Origin: an uncultured Clostridia bacterium
GTDB lineage: Bacteria > Bacillota > Clostridia > Christensenellales > Borkfalkiaceae
NCBI GenBank assembly: GCA_944328495.1
Contig: CALVHR010000007.1
Span: 1 to 64,000 of the forward strand
DNA: 64,000 nt
Direction: 5' to 3'
Below the pieces are notes generated by a model. The model had not been told where the DNA came from. It did no database searches and was given only the letters and a program-made list of their open reading frames with translations. Positions within the stretch are counted from its first letter, which is position 1, and each line of letters starts with the position of its first letter. The position numbers were made by a program, and so were the translations under genes. Of this stretch, positions 55,538 through 64,000 are shown piece by piece.

Positions 55538-56154
55538 TGTTTCTTCCCCGCCTTTTCCACACACTCTCTCGCTTTTTGCGCGATCTCCTTTGCGTCGCCC
55601 TGCATCATCCAGCTGCCTCCTACCGCAACGATCTTGTCAAACGCCAGATATTCTTCCATGTTCTCCGCGTTCACGCCGCCCGTCGGAATAAAGCGCACCT
55701 GCGGAAACGCCGCCGAAAGCGCACGGATTGCCTTGATCCCCCCGTATATGTTTGCAGGGAAAAATTTCACCACGTCGATGCCGCACGCGAGCGCCCGCAT
55801 GATCTCCGTCGGCGTCACGCATCCGGGAAGATACGGCACGCCACTTTCCGCACAAACTTTCTGCACCTCTTCCGAAAAACCGGGGCCCACGATAAACTGC
55901 GCACCGAGCCCGATCGCCTCGCGCGCCTGCTCTCCGTTTAATATCGTTCCCGCCCCGACCAGAAAATCGGGATATTTTTCAACCGCAAGGCGCAGCGCTT
56001 CGGGCGCACACGCGGTACGGAATGTGATCTCCACGATCTTCAACCCGCCTTCCCGCAGCGCGTCCATGGCAGTCATCATTTGTTCAACGCAACATAAATT
56101 TAGTACAGGTAATATATTGATTTTATTTGTTAAAAAAAATTTTTGGCTATTCAT
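55534..56154 (-). CDS. eda: KDPG/KHG aldolase
   Basis: The 206-residue class I aldolase shows the catalytic Glu region IVEITFRTACAPEAL, VGAGTILNGEQA, GPGFSEEV, the Schiff-base lysine in DVVKFFPANIYGG and the phosphate site PTGGVNAEN. It splits KDPG into pyruvate and glyceraldehyde-3-P. The first about 24 residues (to VEQ) are encoded by strongly AT-rich codons, whereas the rest is GC-rich. The N-terminus still aligns with the family (INILPVLNL), but it may have been replaced by recombination at about 56,085. No good ribosome site precedes ATG 56154. It is coupled to kdgK downstream. Confidence 0.88.
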   Translation of the reverse strand: MNSQKFFLTNKINILPVLNLCCVEQMMTAMDALREGGLKIVEITFRTACAPEALRLAVEKYPDFLVGAGTILNGEQAREAIGLGAQFIVGPGFSEEVQKVCAESGVPYLPGCVTPTEIMRALACGIDVVKFFPANIYGGIKAIRALSAAFPQVRFIPTGGVNAENMEEYLAFDKIVAVGGSWMMQGDAKEIAQKARECVEKAGKKQ

Positions 56155-56450
56155 TATTATTTAATATCTTATTCCCTTTATGGTTACTGCTTTTATCGAC
56201 ATAACCAAAATGCTCATACCAACTTTTCGGACTTGAATTCAACTATAATTAACCTGACTCAATTTGCAATAGTTATGCACACTGGAGATTTTAAACATAT
56301 TGTGTCCGTCACAGTCAAATCATGCTTTCGGAAAACCACTATGTTATCTGAATTTTCGTTTGCACAGACAATAAAGTCATATTTTTGAATAATATACCCT
56401 TTCATAAATTTATCCTTGCGTCCTTAAGAACTTTTTTGTTTATTATGAAA
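56155..56450. other. AT-rich intergenic stretch
   Basis: Nothing convincing is present: no promoter, hairpin or gene could be supported on either strand. It lies between the sialidase-like gene and eda, near a composition change. Confidence 0.4.
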
Positions 56451-57581
56451 TTAGAAAGTTACGATATCTTTCCGAGCTTTGCTGACAACTCTGGATAAAT
56501 AAGAGGTTTCGGACAATTTACCTCTTAATATATCCTCTTCCGTAATTTTGGAAAGTAAAATTTCTTTCGCCGCATCGGACTCCCAGTTATCTTTTCTTAA
56601 TCGGATGAAATTATTTCTTTCCCTGTCATAAATAATAAAAATATTCCCTTTTGCATCTTCCGCAAGGTCTGGATAAGACACGTTTTCTCTCGTATCCAAC
56701 TTCAATTTCCAAGGGAATGTTTTCCCTCCGTCACGCGAAAGAAAAGCCATCATACCCGAACGAGTCGATTCCGAAATATTTCGCACATATATGACCGATC
56801 CGCTGCTTAAAACTCCAATATACATTCTCGAAGAGGGGGCATTATCCAACTTTTTTGTTGCTGACCAAGTTTTTCCGAAATCCTTGGATTCAGAGCCGAC
56901 ATAGTATCCTTCATCGGTTCTGGCGCGAAGGTGCAGCGTTTTGTCATATTCATAGACCATTATTTCGTCAAACACCCGATTTTTCGGCTTTTTGCCCGCC
57001 CTTACGTCTTCAAAAGTTTGCCCGCCGTCTTGCGAAATGCGAATCATGTAATCCGTTTCTTCCTCCCAATCGTAAGCAGGGGCGATAATAGTGCCTTGGG
57101 AAGTTTTGATCGGCTTACATCGCAAAAAACCTTTACAGAGAAAGCGAGGCTCTTCAAAAATGAGTGTATCGGCGTCGGGATTTTTGCACTCCATACAAGT
57201 GACCCCTATGAATTCTTTGTGATAATCCAATGGCTCATAATTTTTGATCGAAGCAAACTTTGAAGTCTGATAATAAGGTGACATCACCCAAGTAACCCAC
57301 AATACATTTTCATCCGTCACCCAAAGCTGTATATCAATATTTCTTATTTTATTGGCTCGATCCGTACCGACCGTAAGGATCGGTTTTGACCAAGACACGC
57401 CACCGTCATCGCTTTTTACCAATAAATTGTAATTATTGATGCATGGCTCAAACATTCCGCCCGAATACCACGCAGCAAATATTCGGCCTCCCTTTGTTAT
57501 TGCAATCGACGGACAACCTTGCCAAGAACGATTTTTTTCGTCACATTCTTCCCCTGGATTTAAATTTATGTAATCGTTCAT
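56451..57581 (-). CDS. Sialidase-like BNR-repeat protein, cytoplasmic
   Basis: The 376-residue protein has a six-bladed propeller pattern with at least four Asp-box repeats: KSDDGGVSWSKP, ISQDGGQTFED, SESKDFGKTWSA and SRDGGKTFPW. The start CPSIAITKGGRIFAAWYSGG is typical of exo-sialidase-like BNR proteins. No signal peptide is present, so it would act on imported material. The arginine triad of true GH33 sialidases could not be confirmed. Other BNR-type families also use this fold. It follows a surface protein and a solute-binding protein and is followed after an AT-rich gap by eda and kdgK, so a uronate-containing or acidic oligosaccharide is as likely as sialoside. Confidence 0.7.
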   Translation of the reverse strand: MNDYINLNPGEECDEKNRSWQGCPSIAITKGGRIFAAWYSGGMFEPCINNYNLLVKSDDGGVSWSKPILTVGTDRANKIRNIDIQLWVTDENVLWVTWVMSPYYQTSKFASIKNYEPLDYHKEFIGVTCMECKNPDADTLIFEEPRFLCKGFLRCKPIKTSQGTIIAPAYDWEEETDYMIRISQDGGQTFEDVRAGKKPKNRVFDEIMVYEYDKTLHLRARTDEGYYVGSESKDFGKTWSATKKLDNAPSSRMYIGVLSSGSVIYVRNISESTRSGMMAFLSRDGGKTFPWKLKLDTRENVSYPDLAEDAKGNIFIIYDRERNNFIRLRKDNWESDAAKEILLSKITEEDILRGKLSETSYLSRVVSKARKDIVTF

Positions 57582-57618
57582 ACTATCTCACTCCTCACAT
57601 TTTCACTTAAAAAGCTTT

Positions 57619-57650
57619 GTATCGTGCCATACTGACATATGGCACGATAC
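57619..57650 (-). terminator. Terminator-like hairpin after the surface protein gene
   Basis: Perfect 12-bp arms (57619-57630 and 57639-57650) with an eight-base loop are followed on the minus strand by AAAGCTTTTTAAG. The U run is weak, so it may only reduce readthrough into the BNR gene. Confidence 0.5.
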
Positions 57651-57667
57651 CGCTTGTCATAAACCGA

Positions 57668-60600
57668 TCACTTATACGATTTTTTTCTTACAAACAACAT
57701 TACAACTGCAACGGCTGTACTTGCAAGAACAAGGGACGAACCCAAAACGGTAGATTTGCAACCCTTTTCTTCGGTGGGTTCCTTTTCGGAATTGTTTTCA
57801 TCGTCAGATATTTTTTCAGCGTTTACACGGAAAATTAAATCTTTACCGGTATCCGATTCTTGGACAATATATGTATATTTATCGTCCTCTTTCTTGATTT
57901 CTGTACCGTTCAGTTCTACCTTTAAAATTTCATAACCTTCATTTTTTTCTATCGTAATCACCGTTCCAGGCGCAAGAGGACCGATCTCCGAAATCTGCGC
58001 ACCACCAAAAACATCGCACTCAAAACTGACGTTTGCTGTCGTAACTTTTACGCTTACATCAAAGTTAAGCTCTTGGTTGATATCTTCCTCTGCAACCGTG
58101 TAAAAATATTTGCCATCTTCTGGTTCAAGTATGGTACCATTCAATTTCACTTCCAAAATGGCAAAGCCATTGTTTGCGCTGATTTCAATTCGTGTACCGA
58201 CCAGCACTTTTCCTTCCGCCGAAATTACAGCACCATCTTCGATGTTACAATGCAGCGACACGTTGGCTTTTCTTTCTTGCAGATTGACCTCCACAAAAAG
58301 CTCGTCATCTTCGATCAAATGCTTATATATCCCATTTTCCGCTTCTATCGCAACATCGTTTATCTTGACACTGAGGATGTTATACTCATTACCCGACGAT
58401 ATTATAAGCGTATCACCTACATAATATCTGGAACCTGGTGAATCAAGTTTTGTTCCACCCTTATGGTTTTCGATCAAATGAATTTCGGCCGCAGGGAATC
58501 TTTCCGCCGTTGCCGAGTTCCTTGTAAACCCTGACACATAATTTTCAGGCGAATAGACTTTTGTCATTGTACCATCGACATTGACGGTGTACACGGAACC
58601 TACAACAAAACCGTTGTTCCATGTCAGATCGGAAGGCAGATCTCGCCCGTGCAGCCATCGCAAAAGATATACGCTTTGTATTCTGCCTGTTTCCACAGGA
58701 TCATTTCCGGTCAGGTCCATTTCACCCTGATAACCCAACATCATATTCCATGGCAGGATAACAGAGCCGTTAGCTTCCGCCGGAAGATAAAAATATCCGT
58801 TTGCTTCATAAAATATCTTTTCCACTCTGCCGTCCGTATGAACAAACACTAAATAGAATTGTTCATTATCGTAAACAACGTCGCGTACCGTACCCAGCTC
58901 GTTATCGCCAAACGTAAGCGCAAACAATCGGAACGGAAGTCTGCTTTCGGAAAGATTGACGACGCGAATCGCCAACCCGAGCGTGCCCTCCGTCGAACTG
59001 AGATTAACGTTTTGCATTCGTACCCATTGATTGACTGCGGGATTTGTGCCCTGTATCTTTATTCCGTCTTTATAATATTCACCGTTCGCATCCGAGATAA
59101 AAGAGTAGTAACAGCCATTTTCTTCAAAAGACGAGACAGAAAGCGTCGTTTTCGCAACGAGTTCCTTTTCCTGCTCAACATCGACCAAAGTGCCCTCGCC
59201 AAACTCCGTTGAAGTTTTCAACTCCATCTCCACATAAAGTGTAAAATCGGCTGTCCCTGAGATAGTTCCGTCAAATACGACATTATTTCGTGCGCCCTTC
59301 CATTCTTGTGCCCATGTAGCGTTAAAAGGTAAATATACTTGCCCCTTAAAGTCCTTGGGAATCCTTTGAGCAGACCAATAAGCAACGCCATCTTCGGGAA
59401 TAAGCAACACACTGCCTCTTCCGTCTGCAGTTCGTGTGGTCCCTTCCGATACAGCCGCCACAGTAAAATCAAACGCATCTTCGCCAATATTATCCACGTT
59501 AAACACCATACCTGTTTTACCCGTAACGTCATGCTGCCCGAGGGTATATCCGGTTTTCGCCATGTCGGCACTAAACCAAAGCGTCCAACCCTTATATTTT
59601 TCTATGTCAACCGTGAAAGAATATAAACCATCTTCATTTTTTTCCAAATTCCCCACACCGCTGAGCGAAACGTTTTGCAGCGTGTAGCCGTATTGCGCGT
59701 TAAAGACAATCTTTTCATTTTTGAAACAGTACGCCTCATCACGTATGGGGAAAATATTTGAAGAAGCAATTATCCCCTCAGAATCAGGCATCACTGCACG
59801 CACGGCATTCGATACGCTGCCAGCCGTCGCATAGTGCAAAACCCCGTTAGTGCCGTACTTTTCAAAGGAGTTGGCGTAATTCTCCAAAGGATTTGCAATT
59901 TTTGTCATCGTTCCGTCTAAATTGACCGTGTAGACAGAACCGACAAAGAAACCTCGCTCCCACGCCTCAGTATTTTGTGAATTTGTAAGATAAAAACGAA
60001 AATGATGAACGCTGTCAATTTTTCCGCTGACTTCCCCACGCTCGGGCGCAAAGCCATTTATGGTATAATACCCGGAATAATTCAAAAACATATTCCAAGG
60101 TATAACGAGAATGCCGTCTGCATTTGCAGGAATATGCAAATAACTCGCCGAGGAAGTGTTCGGGCTGAAATTCTCTGCATTGTACACCCTGTCGCAGTTC
60201 CCCTCTTTGTTAACGAGCGTCAAGTAGAAGTCGTCCGTCGGATAGTCATACCACCTGGAAGTGGTGTATTCGATACCTCCTTTATCCATCAGAGATATCT
60301 GCATACGCAACACTTCTGACGATAGATTTTTGATACGAAACGCCACACCGTATGTACCATCCGTGGAGTCGAGATACGCTCCTGATTCAGAGTTCGGATC
60401 CATGTTGAAAAAACGAATCCATGTATCTTCCGTCGTACCCTTGACATACAGCCCCTCTTTATAATTTTCCGTGAGAGCCGGCTTAACTGAATTAGCATAC
60501 ATCCCGCCCGTTTCAAAAAGTTCCCGCTGCAATGTTGTCTCTGCGAGTAATGCCGTTTCCTCATCCGCATCGACAATTTCTACCAATGAGAGAAGTGAAA

Positions 60601-61069
60601 CTGATTCGCTCGTACTCCATGCAATGAACTTCGCTTCACCGACAATTTCTTCCGTGAAGACCTTATTGTATCTCTCATAACTCCACTGCCCGACTGTTTT
60701 TGCGTTAAGGGAAATAAACACGTCACCGACAAAACCTGAGGGGATCGTCTGCTGTGCCCAATACGCCGGCTCTCCCTCCGGCAAGAGCAATACGCTGCCG
60801 CTGCCACTTGCCTCAGAAGATTTCCCGCCAAAGACTGCTTCAATAAAAAAATCAAACATATCGCCCTTCGAATTGTCGCATCGGACAAGTAAGCCGACAT
60901 ACCCGTCCACATTAAATGTTCCGAGCTCTTTAGAAATTAAACTTGCTCCTTCTTCAGCGGTTGCACGGTGATTTTCTCTTCCGTACACCATAAACAATGT
61001 GCCGATTATAAGCAAGAGAAACGCGGCCACACAAAATGCCTGCATTATTTTATTTGCTTTTGTTTTCAT
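57668..61069 (-). CDS. Large cell-surface protein with internal duplication
   Basis: This secreted protein of about 1,133 residues has a signal peptide (FCVAAFLLLIIGTLFMVYG). Two long homologous halves (about 45-455 and 510-850) each have GSGSVLLLPEG/GRGSVLLIPED, YW..Q.IP..F.G and WERGFFVGSVYTVNLDGTM/WNNGFVVGSVYTVNVDGTM. Three to four approximately 75-residue beta repeats follow (850-1090; pattern ILEVKLNGTILEPEDGKYFYTV). A C-terminal helix and basic tail (VRKKSYK) end the protein, preceded by GCKS without LPXTG. ATG 61069 follows AAGGGGG. It sits between the solute-binding protein and the BNR protein, so it probably binds the same glycan outside (inference). The halves do not resemble the modules of the other surface proteins. 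Confidence 0.7.
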   Translation of the reverse strand: MKTKANKIMQAFCVAAFLLLIIGTLFMVYGRENHRATAEEGASLISKELGTFNVDGYVGLLVRCDNSKGDMFDFFIEAVFGGKSSEASGSGSVLLLPEGEPAYWAQQTIPSGFVGDVFISLNAKTVGQWSYERYNKVFTEEIVGEAKFIAWSTSESVSLLSLVEIVDADEETALLAETTLQRELFETGGMYANSVKPALTENYKEGLYVKGTTEDTWIRFFNMDPNSESGAYLDSTDGTYGVAFRIKNLSSEVLRMQISLMDKGGIEYTTSRWYDYPTDDFYLTLVNKEGNCDRVYNAENFSPNTSSASYLHIPANADGILVIPWNMFLNYSGYYTINGFAPERGEVSGKIDSVHHFRFYLTNSQNTEAWERGFFVGSVYTVNLDGTMTKIANPLENYANSFEKYGTNGVLHYATAGSVSNAVRAVMPDSEGIIASSNIFPIRDEAYCFKNEKIVFNAQYGYTLQNVSLSGVGNLEKNEDGLYSFTVDIEKYKGWTLWFSADMAKTGYTLGQHDVTGKTGMVFNVDNIGEDAFDFTVAAVSEGTTRTADGRGSVLLIPEDGVAYWSAQRIPKDFKGQVYLPFNATWAQEWKGARNNVVFDGTISGTADFTLYVEMELKTSTEFGEGTLVDVEQEKELVAKTTLSVSSFEENGCYYSFISDANGEYYKDGIKIQGTNPAVNQWVRMQNVNLSSTEGTLGLAIRVVNLSESRLPFRLFALTFGDNELGTVRDVVYDNEQFYLVFVHTDGRVEKIFYEANGYFYLPAEANGSVILPWNMMLGYQGEMDLTGNDPVETGRIQSVYLLRWLHGRDLPSDLTWNNGFVVGSVYTVNVDGTMTKVYSPENYVSGFTRNSATAERFPAAEIHLIENHKGGTKLDSPGSRYYVGDTLIISSGNEYNILSVKINDVAIEAENGIYKHLIEDDELFVEVNLQERKANVSLHCNIEDGAVISAEGKVLVGTRIEISANNGFAILEVKLNGTILEPEDGKYFYTVAEEDINQELNFDVSVKVTTANVSFECDVFGGAQISEIGPLAPGTVITIEKNEGYEILKVELNGTEIKKEDDKYTYIVQESDTGKDLIFRVNAEKISDDENNSEKEPTEEKGCKSTVLGSSLVLASTAVAVVMLFVRKKSYK

Positions 61070-61098
61070 ACATACCCCCTTGATAAATTGTTTTTCTC

Positions 61099-62928
61099 TC
61101 AATCGATCGGCGTAATGGGATTGACAAAAATATCCCCATGTATCCCGTCGCTCATAAGCAAATTACCGGAATCATCTTTAAATACTCGCTGGAAATCCGG
61201 CTTGTGTGAAGGCCACAAATATTCCACACCTTTTTTAGATTTAAGTTTTTGAAAGATGCTATCATATTTTTCACTCAACTGCGTCAATCCAGCCGTGTTC
61301 ATCATCCCTACAACTCCATCATAACGATTTTTTAAATCAGTCGCAGTACAAGTGATAAGCGAAGCATAATTATTATCCCATACGGATTCGACAGCGTTGG
61401 ATAACATCAGCGAGTCTCTGTCGAGCGCGGCAGAACCCAACTCGGTAAAATCTCTGTAAGAATATGCCAACGCATCCAGTTTTCCGTTATAATCGCGCTT
61501 TCTCGTTTCATTTATGCCCCATATATTAGAGGGCATGGAAGCCTCATAGAAAGAGGTACGCTCCATCAACCAAAAGAATCGGATACCGTAATCTGTCCAT
61601 GTTTTGCCCCAATCTTTTCTGTTTTGCACCCATTCATCCGTATATTTTAAGCGCAAAGGATTATCTCCTGTTTCATCAAATTCCCACACTTTTCCCTCTT
61701 CTCCGAAAGAAATCAACCTCTGCCCTTCATCCGACCACAGATAATCAAACAGCTTGATCACAAGATCCGGGCGAGAACAGGACGTGGAAATCATATTATA
61801 CCAACTGCCGTACGTTTCCTGCGAGCGAAGGATCGGATCATCGTTGTTATCGTTGGTAAGAATAATCGGAACATAGTCGATATTGACGTTATAGCCTGAA
61901 AATATCCTGTATGTTTTGAAAGATCCGTTCGTGACACCTCCGATAAAGGCAATTGACTGCCTGTTCGACATAATCGTTGCGGTTTCGGTATCCGTGTCCG
62001 TAAAACTTTGCTCGGGAATAAGTCCTTCATTGTAAAGCTCATTTAAATATTCAACAGCTTCAAAATATTCGTTTGTCAGGCGCCGATCTATATATTTCCC
62101 TTCCATCGTTTCATACGGAGCACTGAAATACTCCGCCATGGTTTGAACACCATCCTCGCCTGCAACGGTAAGCCCTCGTAAATTTTTTTCTTGCTGAATG
62201 CCATCGATCGTCTGCGCCGTGCCCGAAGTATAGCTGAACGTATCGTGCAATTCGCTAAGCATGGCTTTAAACCCCTCTTTGGTTGCTATATCCTTTTCGG
62301 AAATTTCAGGATGTTCTTGTCTGTACCACTCGTACATGTCCTCGCGGATCACCATGTAATAGTTGGTCGCCGCACTGATCATTTCTCCTTCCGACTGACA
62401 CCATGATCCATACGGCAACCAATATAAATTGTTTCCGTCCAAAGTATAAAAGTCATAAAGGTCTGATTGATTATTTTTTAATCGCCTATTCAACGAAGGT
62501 GCCCAACGATCTGCAAGTTCGTTTATAGGATATATCATATCGTCCGCAATCATAAGTTTTGCGACACTGGATACATTTTTAACGGAAATGACATCGGGCG
62601 TTTCCCCGGTGGAAATCAACGCGGAGAGAAACTGTTCGGGATCGTCGCCGCCGGATATAAATTTTACACTTACTCCCGTCAAGTCCTTGACCAACTTAGT
62701 TACGCCGAGATTATTCCAATCAATAACCGCCCCCGCATTATCATACACATACCATGTGATTGCCGCAGAATCATTTTCATCGATATATTCCCAGCTGTTT
62801 CCTTCGGAAGGTGTTTCCGGGAAATCGGGATAAATATATCCATTTCCACCGCTGCCGGATGCACAGGAACTGCTGAAAACTAACAGCACCGAGATCAATG
62901 ATACACACAAAAACTTTAAAAACCGCAT
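61099..62928 (-). CDS. Extracellular solute-binding lipoprotein (LplA-type)
   Basis: The 609-residue protein has a lipoprotein signal peptide (lipobox FSSSC, about residue 22) and a Gly-rich linker. A large two-lobe binding domain follows, of the kind found with LplB/LplC permeases: VSVKFISGGDDPEQFLSALI, DMIYPINELADRWAPSL, YYMVIREDMYEWY and RSQETYGSWYNMISTSCSRP. It delivers an oligosaccharide to the adjacent permeases. ATG 62928 follows GAGG. The gene is tightly spaced with the permease (29 bp) and with the surface protein (29 bp). Confidence 0.88.
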   Translation of the reverse strand: MRFLKFLCVSLISVLLVFSSSCASGSGGNGYIYPDFPETPSEGNSWEYIDENDSAAITWYVYDNAGAVIDWNNLGVTKLVKDLTGVSVKFISGGDDPEQFLSALISTGETPDVISVKNVSSVAKLMIADDMIYPINELADRWAPSLNRRLKNNQSDLYDFYTLDGNNLYWLPYGSWCQSEGEMISAATNYYMVIREDMYEWYRQEHPEISEKDIATKEGFKAMLSELHDTFSYTSGTAQTIDGIQQEKNLRGLTVAGEDGVQTMAEYFSAPYETMEGKYIDRRLTNEYFEAVEYLNELYNEGLIPEQSFTDTDTETATIMSNRQSIAFIGGVTNGSFKTYRIFSGYNVNIDYVPIILTNDNNDDPILRSQETYGSWYNMISTSCSRPDLVIKLFDYLWSDEGQRLISFGEEGKVWEFDETGDNPLRLKYTDEWVQNRKDWGKTWTDYGIRFFWLMERTSFYEASMPSNIWGINETRKRDYNGKLDALAYSYRDFTELGSAALDRDSLMLSNAVESVWDNNYASLITCTATDLKNRYDGVVGMMNTAGLTQLSEKYDSIFQKLKSKKGVEYLWPSHKPDFQRVFKDDSGNLLMSDGIHGDIFVNPITPID

Positions 62929-62957
62929 AAAATATCCTCTTCTTATTTTTTATTTTA

Positions 62958-63866
62958 TCAGCCCTTTAAAGAGCCAAGCATAAAACCCTTAGCAAATTGT
63001 TTATTCAACAACGGATAAATGATCGTAATCGGCAGAACGCTGACAACGATGGCAGCAAAAGAAATAGTCTGTCCTGTCAAATTTTCCAAATCTTCCGGCG
63101 ACATGGATGTATTCCCCTCAACGGAAGTTGCCCCGAGCAATGTTTTAACCACGTACTGTATGGAATAAAGACGCGAATCCGTTACGTAATACATTGAATC
63201 GAAATAATTATTCCAATGTGCAACAACCTGCCATAGCAAAACTGTCGCAATAACAGGCTTGCACAGAGGCAAGATAAGGGAAAAAGCAATCCTGAACTCC
63301 CCTGCTCCATCGATGATTGCCGCTTCCCGCAGCTCCTCGGGGATGGAGCGCAAGAAGGATGTAAATACGAGCATATCGTATACACTGAAAAGACACGGAA
63401 TTATGTATACCAAGAAATTATTTAGCAAACCCAACAGGTTGAGCACCAAATAATACGGAATGAAGCCGCCCCCGAAAAACATGGTAAACAACATAAATGG
63501 AGTATAAAACTTCCTAAATCGCAAATACGGACGACTCATGGCATGTGCCACCATATATGTTACGACAATATGTCCTGTCGTGGCCAGCACCGTTCTTCCG
63601 ATGGTAACGAGAAAGCCTTGCCATATGAGAGATGAGGAAAGAACATACCGATAGTTCGTCAATGACCATATCCGCGGCAAAAAATATACGCCGCCTGCAG
63701 CATAGTCTTTTCCCAAATTAAAACTGCCAACCACAACATACCATATAGGGAAAAATGTTATAAAGGCAAAGCAAAGAAAAAACAAAATGAGGATATAATC
63801 AACGACCGTTAAAGATTGCAACTTTCCTACAAAACTCCCATGTTTTTTTGTTCGATACTTTACCAT
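62958..63866 (-). CDS. Carbohydrate ABC transporter permease (LplC/YtcP-type)
   Basis: The 302-residue membrane protein has six predicted helices; the EAA coupling motif reads IPEELREAAIIDGAGEFRI (about 190-210). The C-terminal KGFMLGSLKG is typical of LplC-like permeases. ATG 63866 is preferred over the GTG just before it, and overlaps the upstream permease stop as TGATG. It pairs with the partial LplB-like gene and the solute-binding protein; no ATPase gene is nearby. Confidence 0.92.
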   Translation of the reverse strand: MVKYRTKKHGSFVGKLQSLTVVDYILILFFLCFAFITFFPIWYVVVGSFNLGKDYAAGGVYFLPRIWSLTNYRYVLSSSLIWQGFLVTIGRTVLATTGHIVVTYMVAHAMSRPYLRFRKFYTPFMLFTMFFGGGFIPYYLVLNLLGLLNNFLVYIIPCLFSVYDMLVFTSFLRSIPEELREAAIIDGAGEFRIAFSLILPLCKPVIATVLLWQVVAHWNNYFDSMYYVTDSRLYSIQYVVKTLLGATSVEGNTSMSPEDLENLTGQTISFAAIVVSVLPITIIYPLLNKQFAKGFMLGSLKG

Positions 63867-64000
63867 CACATGATACCTCTTCCCGTCAATTTTTTTGAGA
63901 ATGCGTTACTCAAAACGAGCAATAAAACCGAAATTACCGATTTAAACAAACCGATCGCCGTTGCATAAGAATACCTGTTCCACCCCAATCCGTAGTTCAG
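63866..64000 (-). CDS. ABC transporter permease (LplB-type), 3' end only
   Basis: The last 44 residues of an LplB-like permease run off the window edge: NRYSYATAIGLFKSVISVLL (final helix) and SKKLTGRGIM before the stop, matching the conserved YSYATAVGLF end of the family. The stop overlaps the next start as TGATG. Confidence 0.8.
   Translation of the reverse strand: MNYGLGWNRYSYATAIGLFKSVISVLLLVLSNAFSKKLTGRGIM

Noticed and set aside
56143..56388. Small + strand gene in the AT-rich gap before eda
   Set aside because: No ribosome site or promoter and no recognisable motif; expected by chance in AT-rich sequence.

Overview
The window reads as the chromosome of an anaerobic gut bacterium of the Clostridia. 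The reasons are Firmicutes-style GGAGG ribosome binding sites, sigma-A promoters with 17-bp spacers, sugar ABC importers without their own ATPase, ferredoxin/flavodoxin redox proteins, many glycoside hydrolases and long secreted multi-domain proteins. A Christensenellales-like lineage is plausible, but that is inference only. No rRNA, tRNA or CRISPR array was seen.

Left part (1-14,300). A cut-off surface-protein start lies next to a 26-bp IS-end-like repeat. Then come a carboxymuconolactone-decarboxylase-family gene, a TetR-controlled redox operon (FAD oxidoreductase plus flavin/2Fe-2S reductase), an SDR-EFR1 pair, and a five-gene glycan operon read leftward (GH2 beta-galactosidase, NahK-like kinase, CBM9-like protein, SGNH hydrolase, GH3).

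Middle (14,400-44,300). This is a large glycan locus. A surface protein plus a metallophosphoesterase form one operon. A divergent AraC regulator sits beside it. A run of twelve leftward genes (43,895 to 22,164) appears to form one operon: lipoprotein, surface protein, solute-binding protein, two permeases (one frameshifted), Ig-type secreted protein, DUF4838 lipoprotein, GH31, TIM-barrel protein, GH2, GH112 and GH127. The two leftward operons share a promoter design with a 22-bp-spaced direct repeat, so the AraC protein probably controls both. GH112 (galacto-N-biose/lacto-N-biose phosphorylase) with the NahK-like kinase indicates phosphorolytic use of mucin or milk-type Gal-HexNAc disaccharides.

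Right part (44,300-64,000). An ACP / PLP-decarboxylase / adenylating-enzyme set is cut at its ligase. From there to about 56,100 the sequence is a mosaic: AT-richer pieces (BspA-like protein, two tandem structured RNAs, a mobile-element sigma-like protein, an abortive-infection remnant, an LRR fragment, a damaged manA) alternate with GC-richer truncated genes (GH3, ABC ATPase). After kdgK and eda comes another leftward sugar operon (LplB/LplC-type permeases, solute-binding protein, surface protein, sialidase-like BNR protein).

The most interesting unexplained item is the pair of homologous approximately 145-nt RNAs at 49,553-49,892. Each has its own promoter, a conserved three-stem fold and a terminator, and the nearer one sits directly upstream of the BspA-like gene.
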